Positions 1 to 7,979 of a DNA stretch of 64,000 bases are shown one piece after another. The notes beneath the pieces are model-generated. The model made no database searches, was not told the origin of the DNA, and worked only from the letters and a program-made list of their open reading frames with translations. Both the position numbers and the translations under genes were made by a program. This stretch comes from CAVSWN01 sp963770995 (GTDB lineage: Bacteria; Acidobacteriota; Vicinamibacteria; Vicinamibacterales; CAVVIG01), in NCBI GenBank assembly GCA_963770995.1, contig CAVYRS010000004.1, positions 496,001-560,000 on the forward strand. Reading direction: 5' to 3'. Every line of letters begins with the position of its first letter. The first letter of the stretch is position 1.

Positions 1-1106
1 CGCTGCCTGACGATCTCGTCCAGTTCTTCGTCGTAGGTCGTCCGCCAGCTGACGGTGGCGGCCACCGGAGGCGCGAACGTCTCGGGCGTCTTCAACCGAT
101 CCAGTCGCTCGCGCGAGATCGCCACCGCGTTCTGGATGACATCGCAGACGTAGTCCAGGACTCCGTGCAACACCTCGTCCAGTTCCCGTATCGTCTCGAC
201 CGATTCCTCGCCGCGCCAACTGCTGTCGGCGATCAGCGTCAGCCACGACGCATGTGTCCCCGATACGAGGCCGGTCGGGGCAATCTCGACGCGGAGCAGT
301 CGGGCCAGCCAGTACAGCTCGCTGGTTCCAAAGCGGGCGGTCAGCGGCTGACTGGCGCACCATCCGCCTCTGATGCGCCCCTCCTCACGCCACCGCTTCA
401 GGCCGGCATCTCCCTCGAGCTCTTTGTAGAACGCGGTTTTCGCGCTCGCGAACTTCACGAAGCCGCGAGTGATTCGCGCGAAGCGATGCTGGCGTGCGCC
501 GCCGTCGACGAGTCCGCGCAGCCACAGTTCGAAATGCGCCGGCTCGCCGGGCGCCGCGAAGCCGTCCAGGAACTTCAGCGCTGTCTGGACATCGTCGTCG
601 TTTTCCGCCCGCAGCGACTCCAGGAACCGCCGCATCCGGATATCGACGCCGGCTGCATCACGCGAGGCGACCGGGGGCGGCGCCGGCAACGCGACCGGCA
701 GCTCGTTGATATCGCTGTCTTCGCCGCCCGGAAACCGCGTGAGCGTATCGGGTCGCGCCCGTCCGGCCAGGAACCGAATGCCGACGTAGAGATACGTATC
801 GAGATAGCGAACGAACGCGCTGGAGTCGAGCAGGCGCGTGAAGGACGCGGCCGACGACGGCAGCGCGAACGGCAGAACCCCGATCTCGGCGGCCAGTTCG
901 AGCAGGAGCATCCTGCTCAGCGCGCTATCCAGCACGTCGCGCAGAGCCATCTCTCTGAGATCGTCCTGCGTGAACCCCTTTTCGTGGTGCGATCGCAGAA
1001 TGCGGCGCCGCTGGGGTTCCCCGATGCCAGCGAGCTGGCCGAAGATCGACCAATCTGCGTTGATCGTGGCGGCCAGAGACTCGCGAACGGTCTTGTCGTC
1101 AGTCAC
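1..1106 (-). CDS. Hypothetical protein, 3' end outside the window
   Basis: A reading frame on the minus strand stays open from a GTG at 1106 to the window edge, giving 368 codons without a stop. A GGGAGG Shine-Dalgarno lies eight bases before that GTG, which decides the start. The protein begins VTDDKTVRESLAATINADW and is mostly helical in character, with a Pro-rich stretch (LPAPPP) near residue 145 and motifs such as DVLDSALSRMLLLELAAEIG. I see no signal peptide, membrane segment or catalytic signature that I recognise. It is divergent from gcvT with 288 bases between them. The 1107-1394 spacer has no clear promoter and no glycine riboswitch that I can see. The frame itself is well supported; the function is unknown. 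Confidence 0.6.
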   Translation of the reverse strand, partial: MTDDKTVRESLAATINADWSIFGQLAGIGEPQRRRILRSHHEKGFTQDDLREMALRDVLDSALSRMLLLELAAEIGVLPFALPSSAASFTRLLDSSAFVRYLDTYLYVGIRFLAGRARPDTLTRFPGGEDSDINELPVALPAPPPVASRDAAGVDIRMRRFLESLRAENDDDVQTALKFLDGFAAPGEPAHFELWLRGLVDGGARQHRFARITRGFVKFASAKTAFYKELEGDAGLKRWREEGRIRGGWCASQPLTARFGTSELYWLARLLRVEIAPTGLVSGTHASWLTLIADSSWRGEESVETIRELDEVLHGVLDYVCDVIQNAVAISRERLDRLKTPETFAPPVAATVSWRTTYDEELDEIVRQ

Positions 1107-1394
1107 GTAGCGTGCCTCCCAGCCGGCACCTTCGCAGGCGCCGACCCTGTTCGCAGAGCGTCGCGACGATAGTCTGCCGCAGTACTCCAACGATGTGCGG
1201 CACATATTCGAACAGGGAGCGAGCGCGACTGTCTTGCCTTCGCGAGAACGGTCACGCTCGAGGCGCCGCCGCCCGCATAGCGAGCGAACCCCAGCGGGTT
1301 TCTTGACCGCGGTTGAACGCGCATAGTACCGTCCTGTGCAGGCACCTTGGCTCGCCGAAGCGCGAACGCGCGGAGGCGGCTCGCAGCGCGCTTC

Positions 1395-2507
1395 ATGGAA
1401 CAGGCCACCGCCCCGCTCAAAAAAACCCCGCTCAACGCTCGCCATCGCGCCTCCGGGGCGAAGATGGTCCCGTTTGGCGGCTGGGACATGCCCGTCGAGT
1501 ACTCGGGCATCGTGCTGGAGCATCTCGCGGTCCGCAGCGCCGCCGGGCTCTTCGACGTGAGCCACATGGGGGAGATCGAAATCGCCGGCCGCGATGCGCT
1601 CGCGGCGGTGCAGCGGATCTCGTCCAACGACGCGTCGAAGCTCGCGGTCGGGCAGGCACAGTATGCCGGCCTGATGACGCCACACGGGACGTTCGTGGAC
1701 GACCTGCTCGTCTACCGCCTCGCGCCCGCTCATTTCCTGCTCGTGGTCAACGCGTCCCACATCGGCAAGGACTACGAGTGGATCGCAGAGCAGATCAAGC
1801 CGGTTGGAGACGCGGTGGCCGTGGATTCCAGCTCGCGCTACGCGCTCCTGGCCGTCCAGGGACCGGCGGCACTCGAGATCCTGCAGCCGCTCACCGGCGT
1901 CGAGCTCGCGGGGCTGAAGTACTACTGGTTCGCCCACGGCGAAGTCGCCAACGTTCGCGGCACGATTTCGCGGACCGGCTATACCGGCGAAGATGGCTTC
2001 GAAGTGTTCGTGCCGCCGCAGTCCGCCGACCGCGTCTGGCAGGCCATTCTGGAATCGGGCAAGGCGGCCGGCATCATGCCCTGCGGACTCGGTGCGCGCG
2101 ATACGCTCCGGCTCGAAGCGTCAATGCGTCTGCACGGCAACGACATCGACGAAACCACGACCGCCCTCGAAGCAGACCTGGGCTGGATCGTCGGCTGGAA
2201 GAAGGACGATTTTCTGGGCGCCGCGACGCTGCGCGAGCAGAAGGCCGCCGGCGTGACGCGGAAGATCGTAGGGTTCGAGATGCTCGATCGCGGCATCGCG
2301 CGCCAGGGCTACGATGCCTACGTCAGCAACACGAAGGCCGGCTCGGTCACGAGCGGGACGCAGACGCCCTTTCTCAAGAAAGCGATCGGCATGGCCTATC
2401 TCCCGATTGCGCACACCGCGCCAGACACTGAGTTTGATGTGGACATCCGCGGCCGGCGCACGCGCGCGCGAGTGATCCCCATGCCGTTTTACAAGAGGCC
2501 CAAATAA
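1395..2507 (+). CDS. gcvT: Aminomethyltransferase, T-protein of the glycine cleavage system
   Basis: GcvT transfers the methylene group from aminomethyl-lipoyl GcvH to tetrahydrofolate and releases ammonia. The 370-residue product is the normal length and has the family landmarks: LKKTPLNARHRASGAKMVPF and GGWDMPVEYS at the N-terminus, DVSHMGEIEI, SSNDASKL, GYTGEDGFEVF, and the folate-site region GLGARDTLRLEASMRLHG. I chose the ATG at 1395 because homologues begin just before the LKKTPL motif; an in-frame TTG at 1347 would add 16 basic residues with no family counterpart. The stop overlaps the gcvH start by one base (TAATG), so the two are translationally coupled in a gcvT-gcvH-gcvP operon. 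Confidence 0.95.
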   Translation: MEQATAPLKKTPLNARHRASGAKMVPFGGWDMPVEYSGIVLEHLAVRSAAGLFDVSHMGEIEIAGRDALAAVQRISSNDASKLAVGQAQYAGLMTPHGTFVDDLLVYRLAPAHFLLVVNASHIGKDYEWIAEQIKPVGDAVAVDSSSRYALLAVQGPAALEILQPLTGVELAGLKYYWFAHGEVANVRGTISRTGYTGEDGFEVFVPPQSADRVWQAILESGKAAGIMPCGLGARDTLRLEASMRLHGNDIDETTTALEADLGWIVGWKKDDFLGAATLREQKAAGVTRKIVGFEMLDRGIARQGYDAYVSNTKAGSVTSGTQTPFLKKAIGMAYLPIAHTAPDTEFDVDIRGRRTRARVIPMPFYKRPK

Positions 2508-2884
2508 TGGCGTATCCGGACGGCTATAAGTACACGAAGGATCACGAGTGGATCGAGCTCGCGGGCGAGCAGGGCAAGGTCGGCATTACCGACTACGCGC
2601 AGCAGCAGCTCGGCGACGTCGTGTACATCGAGCTTCCCGAGGTCGGCGCGAAGTTGAAGCAAGGACAATCGTTCGGCACGATCGAGTCGGTCAAGGCGGT
2701 GTCGGAGCTGTATTCACCCGTCAGCGGTGAGGTCGTCGAGGTCAACACCGCCCTCAAGGACAAACCCGAAGTCGTCAACGCCGATCCGCACAATAGCTGG
2801 ATGATCGTCGTCCGGCTGACACACGCGGCCGCCGAGTCGGGCGGCCTGCTCGATGCCGCGCAGTACCAGGATCTCGTAAAGTAG
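2507..2884 (+). CDS. gcvH: Glycine cleavage system H protein
   Basis: This is the lipoyl carrier that shuttles the aminomethyl intermediate between GcvP, GcvT and the lipoamide dehydrogenase. At 125 residues it has the usual length. The N-terminus MAYPDGYKYTKDHEWIEL and the motif GITDYAQQQLGDVVYIELPE are typical. The lipoylated lysine is K63 in the sequence GTIESVKAVSELYSP. The gene starts inside the gcvT stop codon (TAATG) and is followed nine bases later by the start of gcvP. Confidence 0.96.
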   Translation: MAYPDGYKYTKDHEWIELAGEQGKVGITDYAQQQLGDVVYIELPEVGAKLKQGQSFGTIESVKAVSELYSPVSGEVVEVNTALKDKPEVVNADPHNSWMIVVRLTHAAAESGGLLDAAQYQDLVK

Positions 2885-2892
2885 AGCCCTCT

Positions 2893-5845
2893 TTGAGCCA
2901 TCAGCCATCAGCTATTAGCCATCTCGCCGGCGTGTCGTTCGCACCCGAACAGTTCCAGTCCCGCCACATCGGCCCGGACGAGGCGGAGCGCGACGCGATG
3001 CTGAAGGTCGTTGGGGCGCCGTCGCTGGACGCCCTGATCGATCAGGCGATTCCGGATCGGATTCACCTCCGCCAGCCGCTCAACGTGCCCGACGGCCAGA
3101 GCGAGCACCAGTTCCTGCGCGATCTGCGGCGCGTGGCCGCACGCAATCAGGTCTTCCGATCGTTCATCGGCCTGGGGTACTACGACACGATCACGCCAAG
3201 CGTCATCCTGCGCAACGTGCTCGAGAATCCCGGCTGGTACACGCCCTATACGCCGTATCAAGCCGAGATCGCGCAAGGTCGCCTCGAGGCGCTGCTGAAT
3301 TTTCAGACGATGGTGCGCGATCTGACGGGAATGGAGATCGCGAACGCCTCGCTCCTCGACGAAGCGACGGCCGCGGCTGAGGCGATGACGATGCTGCATC
3401 GCGTGCAGGCGAAGAAGGTCGACAGCGTCGTCGGCCCGGCGCAGTTCCTGGTGGCGGATTCGTGTTTCCCGCAAACGCTCGATGTGCTGCGCGCCCGCGC
3501 CGAGCCGCTCGGGATCGAGGTCGTGCTCCTGCCCATGGAGCAGTTGACGCGCGTCGATTTCGGGGATCGGGTGTTTGGCGCGCTCGTGCAGAGCCCTGAC
3601 GAAGCGGGACGCGTCCACGACGTGCGCGATTTCATCACGCGGGCCAGGCACGCCGGCGTTCTCGTCGCCGTGGGCACGGATCTTCTGAGCCTCGTGCTGC
3701 TCACGCCGCCCGGCGAGATGGGCGCCGATGTCGTGTACGGCAACTCTCAGCGGTTCGGCGTCCCGCTCGGGTTCGGCGGCCCGCATGCCGCCTTCTTCGC
3801 CACGCTGGACAGGCACGTTCGCCAGGCGCCTGGCCGGATCATCGGCGTGTCGGTGGATGCGCATGGGAACACGGCCTACCGCATGTCGCTCCAGACGCGG
3901 GAGCAGCACATCCGCCGGGAAAAGGCGACGTCGAACATCTGCACGGCGCAGGCCCTGCTGGCGAACATCGCTGGGCTGTACGCGGTGTATCACGGACCCA
4001 ACGGACTCACCGCGATCGCTCGCCGCGTCCACGCCTGCGCGCAGCTCCTCGAACGTGCGCTGGCCGAGATCGGCGTCGCACAACTCAACGACGTCTACTT
4101 CGACACGCCGCGCTTCGAGGTGCCAGGCGGCGTCCAGGCCGTCGGCCAGATCGTCAAGGCCGCGCTCGCGTCAGGGATCAATCTCGGCTACCGGCGCGAC
4201 GGCACAATCCACGTGGCGCTCGACGAGACGGTTGATCTCGAGGACATCAAGCACATCGTCGCCGCGTTCGCGGCGGCAACGGGCAAGTCACCCAACCCTC
4301 GAACGCTCGAACCCGAGAACCTGAGAGCGCTGGCACCCTCGAACCTTCGAACCCTCGAGCGGACGACGCCGTTTCTGACGCACCCAGTCTTCAACACGCA
4401 TCATTCCGAAACCGAGATGATGCGCTACATCCGGAGTCTCGAGCGCAAGGACATCGGCCTCGACACGTCGATGATTCCGCTCGGCTCCTGCACGATGAAG
4501 CTGAACGCGGCGTCCGAGATGCTGCCGATTACCTGGCCGGAGTTCAGCCGGCTGCATCCGTTTGCGCCGGCGGATCAAACGTCGGGCTATCGCGACATCT
4601 TCCGCGAGCTGGAACAGATGCTCGCCGAGATCAACGGCTTTGCCGGCGTCTCATTACAGCCCAATTCGGGCGCCCAGGGCGAGTTTGCGGGCCTGATGGT
4701 GATTCGGGCGTATCACCGCGATCGCGGGGAGTCGCATCGCGACGTCGTGCTGATTCCCGCCTCGGCGCACGGCACCAATCCCGCGAGCGCCGTCATGGCC
4801 GGCATGCGCGTCGTCATCGTCGCCAGCACGCCCGAAGGGAACATCGACGTGCGCGATCTGGAGGCCAAGGCCCAGGAGCACCGGGATCGGCTGGCGGCCC
4901 TGATGGTGACGTATCCGTCGACGCACGGCGTGTTCGAAGAAACCATTCAGGACGTCTGCGCGATCGTGCATCAGCACGGCGGCCAGGTGTACATGGACGG
5001 CGCGAACATGAACGCGCAGGTCGGCCTGACCAGTCCGGCCGTGATTGGCGCTGACGTCTGTCACATCAACCTGCACAAGACCTTCAGCATTCCGCACGGC
5101 GGCGGCGGGCCGGGCATGGGACCGATTGGGGTGGCCGCGCATCTCGTGCCGTTCCTGCCCGGGCATCCGATCGTCCAGACCGGTGGCGACCGCGGCGATT
5201 CACGCGATCTCCGCGGCGCCATGGGGCAGCGCCAGCATCCTGCTGATCTCGTACGCCTACATGAAGATGCTCGGCGGTCCGGGCATGACCGACGCCACGC
5301 GCTACGCGATCCTGAACGCGAACTACATCAAGTCACGCCTCGAATCGCACTATCCGGTTCTCTACGCGCGCCCGAACGGCCGCGTCGCGCACGAAATGAT
5401 CTTCGACCTCCGGCCGCTCAAGCAGGCGAGCGGCATCGAGGAAGGCGACGTCGCGAAGCGCCTGATGGACTATGGGTTTCACGCGCCGACGGTGTCGTTT
5501 CCGGTACCGGGCACGCTCATGGTGGAGCCGACGGAGAGCGAGGCGATGGAGGAGCTCGATCGCTTCTGCGACGCGATGATCGCGATCCGCGCCGAGATTC
5601 AGGCGGTCATCGACGGCACGGCCGACCGCCGCGACAACGTCCTCAAGAACGCGCCGCACACGGCGTCGGCGGTCGCCGCTGACGAATGGACCCATCCCTA
5701 CTCGCGCGAGCAGGCGGCGTTTCCGCTGCCGTTCGTCCGCGCGCACAAGCACTGGCCGAGCGTCGGCCGCATCGACAACCCGTACGGCGATCGCAATCTG
5801 ATCTGCTCCTGTCCGCCCATCGAGGAGTACGTCAGTTCTCCGTAG
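2893..5845 (+). CDS. gcvP: Glycine dehydrogenase (decarboxylating), P-protein, one frameshift
   Basis: GcvP is the PLP enzyme that decarboxylates glycine and loads the aminomethyl group on GcvH. The single-chain form is about 950-980 residues, and the full extent here gives 983 codons plus one extra base. The N-terminal half runs from RHIGPDEAERDAML and the C-terminal half carries the PLP lysine (K729) in INLHKTFSIPHGGGGPG. The frame changes near 5191-5197: before it reads ...HPIVQTGGDR, after it reads AIHAISAAPWGSASILLISY, so one base is surplus at CGCGGCG. The start is either TTG 2893 or GTG 2932; the first lies in a short AGCCATC repeat. Residues about 468-489 are an unusual linker encoded by a degenerate repeat (see 4294-4358). 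The frameshift is more likely a sequence error than a real defect. Confidence 0.9.
2896..2923. repeat. Four tandem 7-mers (AGCCATC) at the gcvP start
   Basis: Units AGCCATC, AGCCATC, AGCTATT and AGCCATC follow one another directly between gcvH and the conserved part of gcvP. If the TTG at 2893 is used they encode the first residues SHQPSAISHL. The GTG at 2932 would exclude them. Confidence 0.7.
4294..4358. repeat. Degenerate 8-mer repeat (ACCCTCGA) inside gcvP
   Basis: Units close to ACCCTCGA recur (ACCCTCGA, ACGCTCGA, ACCCGAGA, then ACCCTCGA, ACCTTCGA, ACCCTCGA), with inverted TCGA/GAGA versions between them. They are translated in frame as a Leu/Arg/Asn/Pro-rich segment (NPRTLEPENLRAL, APSNLRTLER) at the junction between the N- and C-terminal halves of GcvP, a place that tolerates insertions. 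Confidence 0.75.
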
Positions 5846-5869
5846 CGCGACAGCTTCAGCCGAGCGGCC

Positions 5870-6913
5870 GTGATTTCCGATCCTGAATCCGCGGAAGCGC
5901 TCGCCTGGGCGGAGCTCCAGCGTCGCGGGTCCGTGCGTTCCCGGTATCTGCAGGGTCTCGAAGAGGAGATCGCCGCGGAGCTTGCCCGCTGCTTCGACCC
6001 CTTCATCTTCGAGCAGGCGATTCGGCCGTACGGCGCGATCGTCGCGCGGGAGATGCCCCACCTCCCGCGGCTGGGACGCCTGATCAACACCACTGGTCTT
6101 GCGGCCGACGTCATCCGTAGCCTGGCCGACGGTCGCAGCACCTTCGTGTTGATCGTGAAAGGCGAGCCGCTGCAGCTCCTGCTGATGGACGAGCGGATGG
6201 ATACGGACCAGGACTACGCGTCACGCGCAGCCTGGGTGGATGGGCTCATGATCTGCAACAGCGCGGACGGCGTCGTCCGCATCGTGACCGTCAGTTCGGT
6301 GACGCTCGTCGAGGGGCGGCGATGGATCGCCAAGGACCTCGTGTTCGAGGTGGCGGAAGACATCATGGAGGTCGCGCCGGCGTCCGACAGCGAGGTGGTG
6401 CGGCGGCTCCTGGAGGTGACCCACCACCGCATGAGCCCGCATCGTATCGGCGCGACGTTCTTGTATCTGCTCGAGACGACACCTCGGCCGACCAAACGCC
6501 GCGGCGAGGGGATCTCGATCGAAGCGCTTGGCGTCTCGGTGCTGAACGACAGCGAGGAGCCGCTGCTGGTGCACCAGGTGCGGTACCGCGACGGAGCGGT
6601 CCTGATCGACCGCGGCGGCCGGCTCCTGGCCAGCAACGTCATCCTGCGGCCGACCAAAGCCAGCGAGCAGGCGGTGCCGCCGATAGGTGGCACCCGTCAC
6701 ACGTCCGCGGCGCGGCACACCTATGATTGCCCGGACGTGCTCGCGTTCGTCGTGTCGATTGATGGTCCCGTCACCGTGTTCAGCGACGGTCTGCGCATCG
6801 CGCAGTTGAAAGCCACGCGGCCTCTGATCGCGCCGAAGACGCCGGAGCGGATCGCGGAGCTATGCGCGCTCCGGCGGGCGGACCGCCGTAGGAGCCAGGG
6901 CCCGCAAGTCTGA
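5870..6913 (+). CDS. DAC-domain (DisA_N-like) putative diadenylate cyclase with altered RHR motif
   Basis: The C-terminal part (about residues 175-315 of 347) matches the diadenylate cyclase fold, which makes c-di-AMP from two ATP. It has an RIGATFLYLLE strand near 192-202, the DGA nucleotide motif at 241-243 (YRDGAVLIDRGGRLLASNVIL) and GTRHTSA at 274-280 in place of the canonical GTRHRAA, followed by the typical LAFVVSIDGPVTVFSDG strand pair. The second arginine of RHR is therefore a threonine. The N-terminal 170 residues are unassigned and look like a folded sensor or regulatory part. No membrane segment is seen, so it is neither CdaA-like nor full DisA (no HhH/DNA-binding end). GTG start at 5870, 24 bases after gcvP. 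The last codons and stop lie in a GAAGTCT-type repeat. Domain call is good; activity is uncertain. Confidence 0.75.
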   Translation: MISDPESAEALAWAELQRRGSVRSRYLQGLEEEIAAELARCFDPFIFEQAIRPYGAIVAREMPHLPRLGRLINTTGLAADVIRSLADGRSTFVLIVKGEPLQLLLMDERMDTDQDYASRAAWVDGLMICNSADGVVRIVTVSSVTLVEGRRWIAKDLVFEVAEDIMEVAPASDSEVVRRLLEVTHHRMSPHRIGATFLYLLETTPRPTKRRGEGISIEALGVSVLNDSEEPLLVHQVRYRDGAVLIDRGGRLLASNVILRPTKASEQAVPPIGGTRHTSAARHTYDCPDVLAFVVSIDGPVTVFSDGLRIAQLKATRPLIAPKTPERIAELCALRRADRRRSQGPQV

Positions 6914-6966
6914 AGTCTGAAGTCAGGCTTTTACTTCTGACTTCTGACTTCGTACTTCTGCCTTCG
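6908..6966. repeat. Inverted 7-mer tandem repeats between convergent genes
   Basis: Left arm AGTCTGA, AGTCTGA, AGTCAGG; right arm ACTTCTG, ACTTCTG, ACTTCGT, ACTTCTG. The arms are reverse complements and can form a hairpin around CTTTT. The repeat supplies the stop of the DAC gene (plus strand) and the last ten or so codons and stop of the aminotransferase (minus strand). It may act as a bidirectional terminator. Confidence 0.8.
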
Positions 6967-7837
6967 TGATCTCCTGTGCTTTTCTCCGATAGCCGTCCAG
7001 CAGCGCGCGCGTCACCGGGCCCGGTGTTCCCTTCCCGATCTGACGCTCGTCCACGGTCACAATCGGCAGCACCTCGCGCGTAGTGCTGGTGAGGAACGCT
7101 TCGTCCGCTCCGAACAAATCCGCGTCTCTCAGCACCGCTTCACGCACCGGGATACCGGCCTCCGGTCCCACTTCGAAGAGGAATTCCCGCGTAATCCCCG
7201 GCAACAGACCCGCATCGATCGGCGGCGTCAGCGCCGCGCCATCCTTGACGATGAAGAGGTTGGACTGCGTGCATTCGGCCAGCTCGCCCTTGTAGTTGCG
7301 CATGATCCCTTCGAAGCCGCCGCGGCGAAACGCTTCCTGCATGGCCAGCGCGTTGTTGAGCAGGTTGTTCGATTTGATCAGCGGATTCACCGACCCGGGG
7401 TGGTTCCGCACGATCGGCACGAGCGACGCCATGACGCCGCGCTCGAAGGCTTCCCGCGGAGGATCGACGTTCGGTTTGACGATGATGACGACGGAGGGCG
7501 TGGGGCAGGCGGCGGTGTCGTAGGTGAGCTCGCCGATGCCGCGCGTGACCAGGATCCGGATGTAGGCTTCGCAGTCGGCTTTGCCGAGACCGGCGACCCG
7601 CATGGTCTCGCGGAAGCGCGCGTCGATCTCCGCGTCGGTCAGCGGAACGTCGAGCGCGACCATTCCTGAGGACTTCCGCAGGCGGCGCATGTGGCGGTCG
7701 AAGAGAAACGGCTGACCGTTATACGTGCGCAGCGTCTCGTAGACCCCTTCGCCATACAGAAAACCGTGATCGAAAACCGAGATCACGGCGGTGTCCTGAT
7801 CGAACAGCCGGCCGTTCACGTTCACAGTAGCTGCCAT
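6923..7837 (-). CDS. Class IV (branched-chain / D-amino acid) PLP aminotransferase
   Basis: Fold-type IV aminotransferases include branched-chain aminotransferase (IlvE), D-amino-acid aminotransferase and aminodeoxychorismate lyase. The 304-residue product starts VNVNGRLFDQDTAVISVFDHGFLYGEGVYETLR, as these do, and has the PLP lysine in LIKSNNLLNNALAMQEA, the GELAECTQSNLFIV stretch with the conserved Glu, and LLPGITREFLFEV and TSTTREVLPI near the C-terminus. The ATG at 7837 is the only sensible start. Substrate cannot be settled from sequence alone; IlvE-like or Dat-like are both possible. The C-terminal tail EVRSQKSEVKA is encoded by the 7-mer repeat at 6908-6966 and is probably not part of the ancestral protein. 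Confidence 0.88.
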   Translation of the reverse strand: MAATVNVNGRLFDQDTAVISVFDHGFLYGEGVYETLRTYNGQPFLFDRHMRRLRKSSGMVALDVPLTDAEIDARFRETMRVAGLGKADCEAYIRILVTRGIGELTYDTAACPTPSVVIIVKPNVDPPREAFERGVMASLVPIVRNHPGSVNPLIKSNNLLNNALAMQEAFRRGGFEGIMRNYKGELAECTQSNLFIVKDGAALTPPIDAGLLPGITREFLFEVGPEAGIPVREAVLRDADLFGADEAFLTSTTREVLPIVTVDERQIGKGTPGPVTRALLDGYRRKAQEITKAEVRSQKSEVKA

Positions 7838-7874
7838 GAGCGAAGCGTACTCGTTGTGCTATTCTGCGCGCAAC

Positions 7875-7972
7875 GGTCCGGCTGAAGCCGGACCCCACGT
7901 ACCGTGCGCGTTCTCAACGCGGCTGAAGCCGGACCGCACGACGAGTACGTGGGGTCCGCCTTTAGGCGGACC
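7875..7972. repeat. REP-like palindromes (GGTCCGGC...GCCGGACC with GTACGTGGGG)
   Basis: Two palindromes, GGTCCGGCTGAAGCCGGACC (7875-7894) and GGTCCGCCTTTAGGCGGACC (7953-7972), face each other through CCCCACGTAC and GTACGTGGGG. The unit recurs at 9621-9648 and 51692-51771. Here it fills the spacer between the divergent aminotransferase and nnr genes, so it may also sit in their promoter region. Confidence 0.85.
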
Positions 7973-7979
7973 TTTTAGC

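Noticed and set aside
1107..1394. Possible glycine riboswitch upstream of gcvT
   Set aside because: The spacer is in the right place but I could not find the conserved glycine aptamer core words or the paired tandem aptamer layout.
1103..1627. Minus-strand frame overlapping the start of gcvT
   Set aside because: It overlaps the unknown gene start and gcvT, has no ribosome-binding site and no recognisable motif.
5191..5197. Programmed ribosomal frameshift in gcvP (and likewise in secA near 13928)
   Set aside because: No slippery heptamer or stimulatory structure is seen, and neither family uses frameshifting; a one-base sequence error explains both better.
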